DNA from: CAYSSM01 sp964433905
GTDB lineage: Bacteria; Patescibacteriota; UBA1384; UBA12157; JAENIV01
Assembly: GCA_964433905.1 (NCBI GenBank)
Contig: CAYSSM010000006.1
Span: forward strand, 1 to 35,728
Length of the DNA stretch: 35,728 bases
Reading direction: 5' to 3'
Made by a program: the position numbers and the translations under genes. Under the pieces are notes generated by a model. The model did not search any database. It was given only the letters and a program-made list of their open reading frames with translations, and was not told where the DNA came from. Of the stretch, positions 26,961 to 34,873 are shown piece by piece. Each line of letters opens with the position of its first letter. Position 1 is the stretch's first letter.

Positions 26961-27093
26961 TTGGTTCTGTCAGCCTCGTGAACGGCAACCGCAACGTGGC
27001 CTATCTTAACCACGACGAGCGCAAGCGTAACCTGAACCTGAACTGGTTTGACAATGACTGGAACGACAACTATCGTTTCCTGGCTGTCCGCAA
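26961..27093 (+). repeat. DGR template repeat (TR)
   Basis: 133 bp on the same strand as the target and RT. If read in the target frame it is rich in AAC/AAT codons (ten, plus one AAG), the usual design that lets A-mutagenesis reach many residues without stop codons. Nine of ten AAY codons differ in the VR. Confidence 0.95.
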
Positions 27094-27104
27094 CTATTTT
27101 CATT

Positions 27105-27137
27105 CTTCCGCTGTTAAAAGGCGGAAGTTTGTTTTTT
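27105..27137 (+). terminator. Terminator of the TR RNA
   Basis: CTTCCGC (27105-27111) and GCGGAAG (27121-27127), then TTTGTTTTTT. It lies 11 nt after the TR and overlaps the end of the antisense avd gene. Confidence 0.75.
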
Positions 27138-27398
27138 CCAACCTCCGAGCATTCTGCCGATTTCAAATAGATTTTCTGAAATTAAGATATAGTTCTTATT
27201 ATCGATGGCTTTTATTTCCCAAGCGACTTGAAAGAAAAATTTTAAGAGATCTAATTTGGCGGTTGATTTTTCGAGAGTCGTACCTTTGTTTTCTTTGGAT
27301 TGGTATGAAGCGATAAAGATGAATTCAATAGTTTCTAAAAATAACGCGTCAATTTTTCCGCCGAGCGTGTAACGACAAGTTTTGGAAAAATTTGGCAA
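27114..27398 (-). CDS. avd: Avd-like four-helix bundle accessory protein of the DGR, antisense
   Basis: Avd binds the DGR reverse transcriptase and template RNA. The sequence RYTLGGKIDALFLETIEFIFIASY, then STAKLDLLKFFFQVAWEIKAID and the closing LFEIGRMLGGWKKQ are typical of the bundle. Similarity continues upstream of the TTG at 27398 for 19 codons (RNLPILERLTKAYKLWQNY, to 27455) and then meets a run of ten C (27466-27457 on this strand) and an in-frame TAA. One base fewer in that run would open the frame to an ATG at 27504 (129 aa). So the 5' end is damaged, misread or switchable. Its strand is opposite to target, TR and RT, which is unusual. Confidence 0.8.
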   Translation of the reverse strand: MPNFSKTCRYTLGGKIDALFLETIEFIFIASYQSKENKGTTLEKSTAKLDLLKFFFQVAWEIKAIDNKNYILISENLFEIGRMLGGWKKQTSAF

Positions 27399-27424
27399 AT
27401 AATTTTGCCACAGCTTGTAGGCTT

Positions 27425-27452
27425 TTGTTAGTCTTTCAAGAATTGGTAAATT
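27425..27452 (+). promoter_or_regulatory. Possible promoter of the RT gene
   Basis: TTGTTA (27425-27430), 16-nt spacer, TAAATT (27447-27452) with extended -10 TGG. The start point would fall at the G-run. It lies inside the avd coding region on the other strand. Confidence 0.5.
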
Positions 27453-27456
27453 GCGT

Positions 27457-27466
27457 GGGGGGGGGG
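27457..27466 (+). repeat. Run of ten G residues
   Basis: A homopolymer at the 5' end of avd and in the leader of the RT gene. Such runs change length easily, by slippage in the cell or by sequencing error. Confidence 0.9.
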
Positions 27467-27483
27467 CTTAAAGGAAGTTTTTT

Positions 27484-28473
27484 TTGAAAATTAAATTGGT
27501 TCATAATTTTGAAGAAATTGTGAGCGTTGAAAATCTGCTTGAGGCGTGGGGAGAATTTCTCAAAGGCAAAAAGCAGAAAACGGATGTCCAACAATTCAAA
27601 TTAAATTTAATGGATAATATTTTCTCGCTCCACATTGACCTTATTAATCATACCTATAAACACGGTGGCTATCAAGCATTTAATATCTGTGATCCAAAAC
27701 CGAGGAATATTCATAAAGCAGGTGTTTGTGATCGCTTGGTCCATCATTCGGTCTATCGAATTTTATATCCGTTTTTTGATCGAACTTTTGTGGACGGTTC
27801 TTTCTCTTGCCGCAAAAATAAAGGAACTCACGCGGCTATTGAAAAATTTTATCAATATTTCTATCAAGTCAGCCAGAATAACACCAGAACTTGCTACTGT
27901 CTAAAAATGGATATTAGAAAATTTTTCGCCAATATTGACCATGAGATTTTGCTGAAGATTTTAAAACAACACATTGACGATCAAAAAATCATCTGGTTGC
28001 TTGAAAACATTATTGCCAGTTTTTCGAGTAAAGAAAAAGGAGTCGGTTTGCCACTCGGCAATTTAACCTCACAACTTTTTGTAAATATTTATATGAGTGA
28101 ATTTGACCAGTTTGCAAAACATTGGTTAAAAGAAAAATATTACATTAGATATGCGGATGATTTTGTGATTTTAAGTAGAAATTATCAACATTTGGCCAAA
28201 ACGGTTTATCCAGTTCAATCCTATTTGAAAAAGATTATGAAACTAGAAGTTCATCCAGATAAAATTTCGATCGAAACCTTTGCTTCGGGCCTGGATTTTT
28301 TGGGATATGTTAATTTTCCAGATCATCGAATTTTAAGAACTAGGACAAAAAGAAGAATGTTAAAAAGAATAAACTACCGAAATTTAGCGTCCTACCTCGG
28401 TCTATTAAAGCATTGCAATGGATGTAACATTAGAGAGGCAATATCTTGCTCCTATGAAGGCCGTGAGATATAA
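27484..28473 (+). CDS. DGR reverse transcriptase
   Basis: This enzyme copies the TR RNA into cDNA with errors at adenines, and the cDNA replaces the VR. At 329 aa it has the full palm and fingers: KMDIRKFFANIDH (Asp143), then LPLGNLTSQLF (189-199), where the DGR class has this GNxTSQ form instead of the QGxxxSP of other retroelements, and YIRYADDFVIL (YADD at 223-226). The thumb has LDFLGYVNFPDHRILR and NLASYLGLLKHCNG, also typical. The start is TTG at 27484, 6 nt after AAGGAAG. The 3' end overlaps the yebC promoter. All catalytic residues are present, so it should be active. Confidence 0.95.
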   Translation: MKIKLVHNFEEIVSVENLLEAWGEFLKGKKQKTDVQQFKLNLMDNIFSLHIDLINHTYKHGGYQAFNICDPKPRNIHKAGVCDRLVHHSVYRILYPFFDRTFVDGSFSCRKNKGTHAAIEKFYQYFYQVSQNNTRTCYCLKMDIRKFFANIDHEILLKILKQHIDDQKIIWLLENIIASFSSKEKGVGLPLGNLTSQLFVNIYMSEFDQFAKHWLKEKYYIRYADDFVILSRNYQHLAKTVYPVQSYLKKIMKLEVHPDKISIETFASGLDFLGYVNFPDHRILRTRTKRRMLKRINYRNLASYLGLLKHCNGCNIREAISCSYEGREI

Positions 28474-28474
28474 T
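28446..28474 (+). promoter_or_regulatory. yebC promoter inside the RT gene end
   Basis: TTGCTC (28446-28451), 17-nt spacer, TATAAT (28469-28474). The TATAAT includes the RT stop codon. Confidence 0.65.
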
Positions 28475-28495
28475 GACTTCAGGAGAACTCATTAT

Positions 28496-29245
28496 ATGTC
28501 TGGACATAGCAAATGGTCTCAAATTAAAAGGCAAAAGGGGGCGGCTGACGTCAAGCGCGGTGCCGCTTTTAGTAAACTCACTAATGCGATAATCGTGGCG
28601 GCAAAAAATGGCGGTGATCCAAATACAAACTTTACTTTGAAAATGGCGATTGAAAAGGCTCGTGATGCTAATATGCCGAAAGAAAATATTGAAAGGGCGA
28701 TTAAGCGCGGTACCGGCGAAGAAGGTGGCGCGCAGATTACTGAGGCACTTTACGAAGCGATTGCTCCGAACGCTGTCGGAATAATTATCGAAGCGGCGAC
28801 TGACAATTCAAACAGAACAACATCCGAGATTAAAAATGTTTTAAATAAATTCGGATCAAAGCTCGCCAGCTCCGGCGCGGTAGCATATCAATTTACAAAA
28901 ATGGGGAAGCTTCTTGTGGATACTTCGGGTAAAAATAAAGAGGAATTGGAGCTTTCGATCATTGATGCTGGTGCTGAGGACTTTGATGAACACGGTGACG
29001 ATATTGCCGTGTACACCAAACCCAACGAGCTGGAAATAGTAAAACGGTCTTTGGAAGGACAGGAGCTAGTAATTAAAGAAGCGGGACTTTCCTGGGAGCC
29101 GAAAGACACTATCCCTATTAGCGAAAAAGACGCAGCTGAAAAAATCTTAAAACTTCTTAATGCGATAGAAGAGTTAGAAGATGTAGTTGCAATTCATGCA
29201 AATTTTGATATACCGTCCACGCTAATAACGAATCTAAACGAATAA
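28496..29245 (+). CDS. yebC: YebC/PmpR family protein
   Basis: The 249-aa protein starts MSGHSKWSQIKRQKGAAD, the fixed opening of the family; the ATG at 28496 has AGGAG upstream. MAIEKARDANMPKENIERAIKRGTG and YEAIAPNAVGIIIEAATDN follow as usual, and the third domain ends IEELEDVVAIHANFDI. The family has been described as transcriptional regulators and, more recently, as translation factors easing ribosome stalls at proline runs. It is upstream of ruvC, as in many bacteria, but here a GxxExxY gene separates them. Confidence 0.95.
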   Translation: MSGHSKWSQIKRQKGAADVKRGAAFSKLTNAIIVAAKNGGDPNTNFTLKMAIEKARDANMPKENIERAIKRGTGEEGGAQITEALYEAIAPNAVGIIIEAATDNSNRTTSEIKNVLNKFGSKLASSGAVAYQFTKMGKLLVDTSGKNKEELELSIIDAGAEDFDEHGDDIAVYTKPNELEIVKRSLEGQELVIKEAGLSWEPKDTIPISEKDAAEKILKLLNAIEELEDVVAIHANFDIPSTLITNLNE

Positions 29246-29293
29246 CAAATAAGGCCTATTAGTTATAAGATAAAATTAGTTATTAGTGAGGGG
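29237..29293 (+). repeat. Direct repeat left of the GxxExxY gene
   Basis: Starts AACGAATAAC and ends TTAGTTATTAGTGAGGG. The copy at 29695-29746 starts AACGAATAAG and ends TTAGTTATTAGCGAGGG, with small gaps between. Each copy ends with the ribosome site of the next gene. Confidence 0.7.
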
Positions 29294-29296
29294 TTT

Positions 29297-29680
29297 ATGG
29301 CGGAACTTATTTATCCACAATTAAGTTATAAACTAGTTGGTATTTTATTTAAGGTTGATAATCAAATTGGTTATGGTCATCGTGAAAGTCTATATCAATC
29401 AGCAATTAGTAAATTATTAATTGATAGCAAAATCGGTTACCAAGAACAATTAAAGTGTGAAATAAAAATAGATAATCAATCAATTAAAAAATACTTTGTT
29501 GATTTTTTGATCGATAATAAGGTTATACTAGAGATAAAAGCAGGTGATAGATTCAATAAGGCAAATATCGCTCAAATCTATGATTATTTGAAGGCAAATA
29601 GTTTAAAGCTCGGAATTATCGCGAATTTTACCAAACAAGGTGTTAAATTTAAGAGAGTTATTTATAAGCCACGCCAATAA
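29297..29680 (+). CDS. GxxExxY family protein (PD-(D/E)xK nuclease-like)
   Basis: A 127-aa single domain. The family name motif is GHRESLY (GxxExxY) near residue 28. The nuclease-like core is KYFVDFLIDNKVILEIKAG, with Asp and then ExK, followed by NIAQIYDYLKANSLKLGIIANF. The function is unknown; a nuclease role fits the fold only. It sits between yebC and ruvC, flanked by 50-60-bp imperfect direct repeats, which suggests insertion as a cassette. GTGAGGGG lies just before the ATG. Confidence 0.9.
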   Translation: MAELIYPQLSYKLVGILFKVDNQIGYGHRESLYQSAISKLLIDSKIGYQEQLKCEIKIDNQSIKKYFVDFLIDNKVILEIKAGDRFNKANIAQIYDYLKANSLKLGIIANFTKQGVKFKRVIYKPRQ

Positions 29681-29694
29681 CGAATTAAACTTAT

Positions 29695-29746
29695 AACGAA
29701 TAAGAACAATTATTAGTTATTAGTTAAGATTAGTTATTAGCGAGGG
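29695..29746 (+). repeat. Direct repeat right of the GxxExxY gene
   Basis: Partner of 29237-29293. Its end, GCGAGGG, supplies the ribosome site of ruvC. Confidence 0.7.
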
Positions 29747-29749
29747 AAA

Positions 29750-30265
29750 ATGAAAATATTAGGAATTGATCCCGGCTCTGCCAGATGCGGTTACGGAGTA
29801 ATAGAGGTAAGCGAAAAAGATGGCAGTATCTCTTGGATTGCTCATGGTTGTATTGTAACTGACAAACTCATGCGTGATTGTGAACGCTTGAATAGAGTTT
29901 TTAATGATATAATGAGTTTAATAGACAAATTCGAGCCTGATCAGGTATCCATCGAATTATTGTTTATGTTTAATAATCAAAAAACAGTTATGAGGATTGC
30001 TGAGGCTCGTGGAGTGATTTTACTTGCTTGTGCTAAAAAAGGCATGGCACTGCAGACTTTTGAGTACACGCCAATGCAGGTGAAACTGGCTGTAACAGGT
30101 TATGGCCGGTCTGATAAAAAACAGGTAATTGAAGAGGTGGAAAAAGCCCTTAAGCCAGCCCGCAATGTCAGTAAGGGGAAAAAAGATGGTTTTGATGACG
30201 CCGCCGATGCTTTAGCGGTTGCTATGGCTCATTATCACAAATATGTAGAAGAAGGAATAAAATAA
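29750..30265 (+). CDS. ruvC: Holliday junction resolvase RuvC
   Basis: RuvC cuts four-way DNA junctions made in recombination. The acidic active site is complete: Asp7 (GIDPGSARCGYG), Glu69 (VSIELLF), and Asp150/Asp153 (DDAADALAVAMAH). The length of 171 aa is standard. No ruvA or ruvB is in the window. Confidence 0.96.
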   Translation: MKILGIDPGSARCGYGVIEVSEKDGSISWIAHGCIVTDKLMRDCERLNRVFNDIMSLIDKFEPDQVSIELLFMFNNQKTVMRIAEARGVILLACAKKGMALQTFEYTPMQVKLAVTGYGRSDKKQVIEEVEKALKPARNVSKGKKDGFDDAADALAVAMAHYHKYVEEGIK

Positions 30266-30271
30266 TTTATC

Positions 30272-30342
30272 TACGAAATACGAAATAAATACTAAAATAC
30301 TAAAACATGGCTTTCGTATTTTCGTATCATTTAGTATTTAGT
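30272..30342. repeat. AT-rich imperfect inverted repeat
   Basis: Strings of TACGAAA and AATACTAAA on the left face TTTCGTATTTTCGTA and TTTAGTATTTAGTA on the right, around ACATGGC. It fills the ruvC-galT gap and could form a long weak stem. Confidence 0.5.
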
Positions 30343-30354
30343 AGAGGAGGATAA

Positions 30355-31329
30355 ATGGCTAAATTAAGGCAAAATATTGTCACCGGTGAGTGGGTAGTAA
30401 TTGCTCCGGAGCGAGCAAAAAGGCCTGAAGATTTTGTTATGGCAGCTGCCCCAAAAAGAAATCTCGATGTAAAAACATGTCCTTTTTGTTTGGAAAATCC
30501 AAATAGTGCTTATTCGACTTCAATTAAATCAGCTGAAACGGATAATATCTATGTGATTCCCAATAAATATCCGGCTTTCAATACCGCAGATGATGTAATT
30601 TCTGAAAGCGATCTTTATTTTTCAACCAAAGCTTTAGGCGGTCATGATGTGATCATTATTAAGGACCACCAAAAAGAGATCTATGAAGGCGGATGGCAAT
30701 TGATGGCTGAACTCTTTGGCGTCTATCAATGTCGCTATAAAATTTATCAAAGCGATCCGACAATTGAATATGCTATGCCGATTCATAATTTAGGTCCGGA
30801 AGCCGCGGCTTCAATCGAGCATCCCCATTCGCAGTTTTTTGCTTCATCGATTATTCCGAATTTAATCCAAAGTGAACTTATTGGTTCAAAAAAATATTTT
30901 CAAGAAAATAAAAAATGCGTTTTTTGCGCAATGATTGAAGAAGAAAAAAGATATGGAGTAAGAGTAGTTGCTGAGAATGAAGATTTTATCGCTTTTACCT
31001 TTTTTGCTTCTCGATTTCCTTTTGAGATGTGGGTTCTGCCGAAAAATCATACCGGCCATTTTGAAGAGATTTCTAAGGGAGAGCTTGAAAATATGGGTAG
31101 AATAGTATACGATGTTCTGTCAAGGCTAAATAGCACCTTAAAGTTCCCTCCGTTCAACTGGTGGATTCATAGCGGGCCGACCAAAAAAGATCATATTGAT
31201 GAATACTATCATTGGCACATGGAAATTGCCCCGCGGGTTTCCAAATTCGGCGGCTACGAAATGGGTTCGGGAATTGTTATTGATGTCGTCTCACCGGAAC
31301 TGGCGGCGGAGTTTTTAAGGAAGACTTAA
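30355..31329 (+). CDS. galT: Galactose-1-phosphate uridylyltransferase-like protein (GalT)
   Basis: A HIT-superfamily enzyme that exchanges UMP between UDP-glucose and galactose-1-phosphate. The opening RQNIVTGEWVVIAPERAKRPEDF is typical. CPFC (about 42-45) is the first half of a zinc site, and the nucleophile lies in IEHPHSQFFAS (HPH with the following Gln). The second half has CVFC, RFPFEMWVLPKNHTGHFEE and YHWHMEIAPR. AGGAGG stands 5 nt before the ATG. It heads a run of sugar-transfer genes and is matched at the far end by a galE-like gene, so galactose-nucleotide supply for the glycan is likely. ADP-type relatives with other donors exist. Confidence 0.9.
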   Translation: MAKLRQNIVTGEWVVIAPERAKRPEDFVMAAAPKRNLDVKTCPFCLENPNSAYSTSIKSAETDNIYVIPNKYPAFNTADDVISESDLYFSTKALGGHDVIIIKDHQKEIYEGGWQLMAELFGVYQCRYKIYQSDPTIEYAMPIHNLGPEAAASIEHPHSQFFASSIIPNLIQSELIGSKKYFQENKKCVFCAMIEEEKRYGVRVVAENEDFIAFTFFASRFPFEMWVLPKNHTGHFEEISKGELENMGRIVYDVLSRLNSTLKFPPFNWWIHSGPTKKDHIDEYYHWHMEIAPRVSKFGGYEMGSGIVIDVVSPELAAEFLRKT

Positions 31330-31353
31330 AATAGGAACAGGGAAAGGAAATGA

Positions 31354-32616
31354 ATGAAAATATTACAATTACTGATGTTTCCTTTGTGGGGTTCTGGCAG
31401 CGGAACTTATACAAGGAAATTGTCGGAAAAATTAGTTGATTTAGGTGAGGTGGTAGCCATTGTTTGTCCTGAAGAAAGGAAATTAAAGGGAGTTAAGATT
31501 TTTAATGTTTCTCTTCCTCTTAAGGTAGCGTTTACCGGGCATCCAGAGTGGTCGAAATGCAAAAAATATTCCGAGCTTACAAGCTCTGAAATTACTAAGA
31601 CAGTGGAAGCTTTTTGGCAAGTTGTCAAAAAAGCCATTGAAGAGTTTAAGCCTGATATAATCCATGTTCAACATGCTTCAATATTATTGTGGCTGGCAAA
31701 TTATATTAAAGCTATTTATGGTATCCCTTATCTTGTAACTTCTCATGGGACAGATCTTCTGAACATTAGTTTAGACAAAAGATATTTTGCCTTAACCGCT
31801 GATGCTTTATGTCGCGCCCATGTAATAGTATGTGTTTCCGGCGATACTCGCAAATGGCTTTTAAAGATTTTTTCAAAAAAATACCTTAAAAAAACTCGTG
31901 TTATACCCGGAGGGGTGGATCTAAAGGGTTGGGTGAGAACAGAAAAAATTAAAATAATCAATAAGAAATATCATTTATCAGGAAAAAAAGTTGTCATTTT
32001 TTCAGGTAAACTGACAAAACCCAAAGGGGTGGAATATTTAATAAAAGCTGCTCCTAAAATTAAAGCGGAAATTTTTATTTTAGGCGGAGGAGATGAGAAG
32101 AATCAGTTAATGAAGTTCGCCAAGGGGTTAAAAATTAAGAATGTTCATTTTCTTGGCTATTTTGGTAAAGAATATATAAATGAGCTAAATGAGTTCTATG
32201 CTCGAGCGGATGTAGTTGTTGTACCTTCAATTTGGGATGAGCCATTGGGTTTAGTTGTGTTAGAAGCGATGGCCTCTTCGACACCAGTAGTTGCATCTAA
32301 TAAAGGTGGTATCCCCTTAGCCGTCAAAAATAATGTCAATGGTTTTTTAGTCAGAGCACGTAGCGCCAAGGCAATCGCTAAAGCAGTTAATTTAATATTA
32401 AAAAATGAAAAATTGCAGCAAAAGATGGGACAGGAAGCGCGACGAATGGTGGAAGAAAAATTTGATTGGGAGATAATTGCGCAAAGATTTATTAGTTATT
32501 ATGAAACGGCATATAAAAATGCTCAAAAAAATCAGCGTCTTAGTAGAAATTTGCCTTATATTGATATAAATCGAGAAAAAATCGAAGTCAAGACGAAAAA
32601 ACTGGATTATCACTAA
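31354..32616 (+). CDS. GT4-family glycosyltransferase
   Basis: 420 aa, GT-B fold. The N-terminal glycine loop is WGSGSGTYTRKLSEKL, the middle has KPDIIHVQHASI and LVTSHGTDLL, and the donor domain has FSGKLTKPKGVEYLI, FILGGG and the ExxxxxxxE motif EPLGLVVLE, followed by AMASSTPVVASNKGG. The tail after about residue 390 is basic and extra. It is in the galT-galE operon. Donor and acceptor are unknown. Confidence 0.9.
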   Translation: MKILQLLMFPLWGSGSGTYTRKLSEKLVDLGEVVAIVCPEERKLKGVKIFNVSLPLKVAFTGHPEWSKCKKYSELTSSEITKTVEAFWQVVKKAIEEFKPDIIHVQHASILLWLANYIKAIYGIPYLVTSHGTDLLNISLDKRYFALTADALCRAHVIVCVSGDTRKWLLKIFSKKYLKKTRVIPGGVDLKGWVRTEKIKIINKKYHLSGKKVVIFSGKLTKPKGVEYLIKAAPKIKAEIFILGGGDEKNQLMKFAKGLKIKNVHFLGYFGKEYINELNEFYARADVVVVPSIWDEPLGLVVLEAMASSTPVVASNKGGIPLAVKNNVNGFLVRARSAKAIAKAVNLILKNEKLQQKMGQEARRMVEEKFDWEIIAQRFISYYETAYKNAQKNQRLSRNLPYIDINREKIEVKTKKLDYH

Positions 32617-32647
32617 AGATTAATTGGCTAACTTTCAAGGAGCAAAT

Positions 32648-33724
32648 GTGATTAAAATTGCTATTATCGCTCCGCCTGTCACAACTGTCCCTCCAACTGG
32701 GCAAGGCGGGTTAGAAACTATTCTTACTTATAAAATCGAAGCGCTTGTTAAAATGGGGTACGAAGTTCATCTCTATGGGGCGGGGCAAACTACTTTGAAG
32801 CAAGTACATTTCCATCAAATTTTTAAAGAATCTTTATTAGAACAGAAAAATGATCCCGTTTTAACCGAGGCCTCAAGGAAAGTTAGACTTGAAACATTAT
32901 ATATTATAAGGGTAATTTTGGATTTATTAGAAAGTCAGAAAAATTTTGATGTTATTTATAATCATACTCGGGCGACAGAATTGGCCTTTGCGCCGCTCCT
33001 AGATAAATTCCAAATACCAATTTTTAATATCTTTCATCTGCCGATTTTGTTTGAACATGCGGAAATTCTTAGTAAAGTTCCTAAATTGTTAGCAATATCA
33101 ATTTCCGATGATCAAAAATCTGATTACGCTTTTTTGAAAAATTTTGTTGCCACCATTCATAACGGCGTTGATCCAGAAAAATATCCATTTTCTGAAAAAA
33201 CAGAAGATTTTTTGTTATGGGTAGGGACGATTGGCTATCACAAAAATCCCGTGGTTGCTTTAAGGGTTGCCGAAGCACTTGGCAAAAAAATTGTTTTGAT
33301 AGGAAAGATTCGTGACAATGATTATTTCGAAGAGCATATTAAACCAAGAATAGATAATAAGAATATTATTTATCTTGGTGAACTCAATTATGAAAAGAAA
33401 CTTCCTTATTTTCAGAAAGCTAAAGCTGCCTTATTTCCCACTAAAATCAGAGAAGCTTGTCCGGTAACACCTCTTGAACTGACAATGTGCGGAACGCCAG
33501 TTGTCGCTTATCCAACAGGCGGAACAAAGGAGTTAATAAAAAATGGGATTAATGGTTTTTTGGTAAATAATGTTGAAGAAATGATAGGAAAAGTTCAAGA
33601 GGCTGCTTCGCTTGATAGAAAGCAATGTCATTTGTTTGCAAAAGAAAATTTTTCATCAGAAAAAATGGCTAAAAATTATATTGAAATTTACAATAAATTC
33701 AAAAATTATAGGTCGTTTTCATGA
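32648..33724 (+). CDS. GT4-family glycosyltransferase
   Basis: 358 aa. I chose the GTG at 32648, 5 nt after AAGGAG, giving MIKIAIIAPPV; an in-frame TTG at 32624 lacks a ribosome site. TGQGGLETILTY is the glycine loop, VIYNHTRATELAFAPLL the acceptor segment, WVGTIGYHKNP and YLGELNYEKKLPYFQKAKA the donor domain, and EACPVTPLE the ExxxxxxxE motif, followed by CGTPVVAYPTGGTKELI. It is close to the next protein in this operon, so the two may come from an old duplication. Confidence 0.9.
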   Translation: MIKIAIIAPPVTTVPPTGQGGLETILTYKIEALVKMGYEVHLYGAGQTTLKQVHFHQIFKESLLEQKNDPVLTEASRKVRLETLYIIRVILDLLESQKNFDVIYNHTRATELAFAPLLDKFQIPIFNIFHLPILFEHAEILSKVPKLLAISISDDQKSDYAFLKNFVATIHNGVDPEKYPFSEKTEDFLLWVGTIGYHKNPVVALRVAEALGKKIVLIGKIRDNDYFEEHIKPRIDNKNIIYLGELNYEKKLPYFQKAKAALFPTKIREACPVTPLELTMCGTPVVAYPTGGTKELIKNGINGFLVNNVEEMIGKVQEAASLDRKQCHLFAKENFSSEKMAKNYIEIYNKFKNYRSFS

Positions 33725-34809
33725 AAATAGCTATATTATCACCCTTAACTCGTTCTCCACATCCAGATACGCGAGGAGGCAGATCGCGCGTAGTTTACGA
33801 TTTAGTCAATCGTCTAGTTCAGTTTGGTCATCAAGTATCGACATATGCCACAGGAGATGCCGAGGTGCCTGGGAAATTGATTTCAGTTATACCAAGATCT
33901 GTTTACAATTCACCGCCTCACGAAAATGTTTTTTATCAGAATGCTATCGCGGTTTCTGAACTTGTAGAGGCAATAAGACGAGATGGCAATCAGTATGATA
34001 TTATTCATAATCATGTTTTTCCTGAATTTTTACCTTTGCTCATAAGTCATGAAATAAAAACTCCGATAGTAACAACCATTCATCTCTACTTATGGCCGGA
34101 ATTAATCAACATCTTAAAAAAGTTTAACAATACTTATTTCGTGGCAATTTCCGATGCCCAAAGAAATTCTGCCAAAGATATCAATTTCGTTGATCGTATT
34201 TACAATGGTGTTGAAGTAGAAAAATTCGAATTCAACGGTGATCCAAAAGATTATTTCTTATTTTTTGGCCGGATGAAAAAAATTGACAGTGGGGATGATA
34301 GAAGAATTGATCAAAAAGGCCTGCTTGATGCTATTAAAGTTTGTCAAAAAGTAAAAGCTAACTTATATATTGCTGGGAATATTGAAAGCCAAGAATTTTT
34401 TGAAAAAAATATCAGACCCCACTTATCGGATAAAATTAAATTTATTGGACCAATTGATTCAACGGGACCAATTAGTTTTCGGGAGAAAGTCGAGCTTTAC
34501 AAAAATGCCAAAGGATACTTTTCCTTAAATCACACTGACGAAGGATGCCCGCTCACCCCGCTTGAGGCAATGGCATGTGGGACACCGGTAATTGCCAATC
34601 GTCGTAGTTCTTTGCTAGAGATTGTCAAAGATGGTGAAACAGGTTTTATTGTTGAGGAAAATGATTTAGGTGCTGCTATTGAAGCTGTCAAAAACATTGA
34701 CACTATAAATCGCCAGGATTGTCGAAAATGGGTGGAGAAGAACTTTACGGCAGAACAAATGGCTAAGAATTATGAAAAAGTTTACGAGAAAATTATAAAT
34801 AAAAAATAG
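33721..34809 (+). CDS. GT4-family glycosyltransferase
   Basis: 362 aa, overlapping the previous gene by ATGA, so translationally coupled. TRGGRSRVVYDLVNRL is the glycine loop, IIHNHVFPEFLPLLI the acceptor side, FFGRMKKIDSGD and FIGPIDSTGPISF the donor domain, and EGCPLTPLE the ExxxxxxxE motif, followed by ACGTPVIANRRSS. It shares layout and wording with its upstream neighbour. Confidence 0.9.
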   Translation: MKIAILSPLTRSPHPDTRGGRSRVVYDLVNRLVQFGHQVSTYATGDAEVPGKLISVIPRSVYNSPPHENVFYQNAIAVSELVEAIRRDGNQYDIIHNHVFPEFLPLLISHEIKTPIVTTIHLYLWPELINILKKFNNTYFVAISDAQRNSAKDINFVDRIYNGVEVEKFEFNGDPKDYFLFFGRMKKIDSGDDRRIDQKGLLDAIKVCQKVKANLYIAGNIESQEFFEKNIRPHLSDKIKFIGPIDSTGPISFREKVELYKNAKGYFSLNHTDEGCPLTPLEAMACGTPVIANRRSSLLEIVKDGETGFIVEENDLGAAIEAVKNIDTINRQDCRKWVEKNFTAEQMAKNYEKVYEKIINKK

Positions 34810-34873
34810 TAAGCAAAATGTCAAAAATACTATCCGAATTATCTATCAAAGAAATAATTGAAAGAAGGATAAT

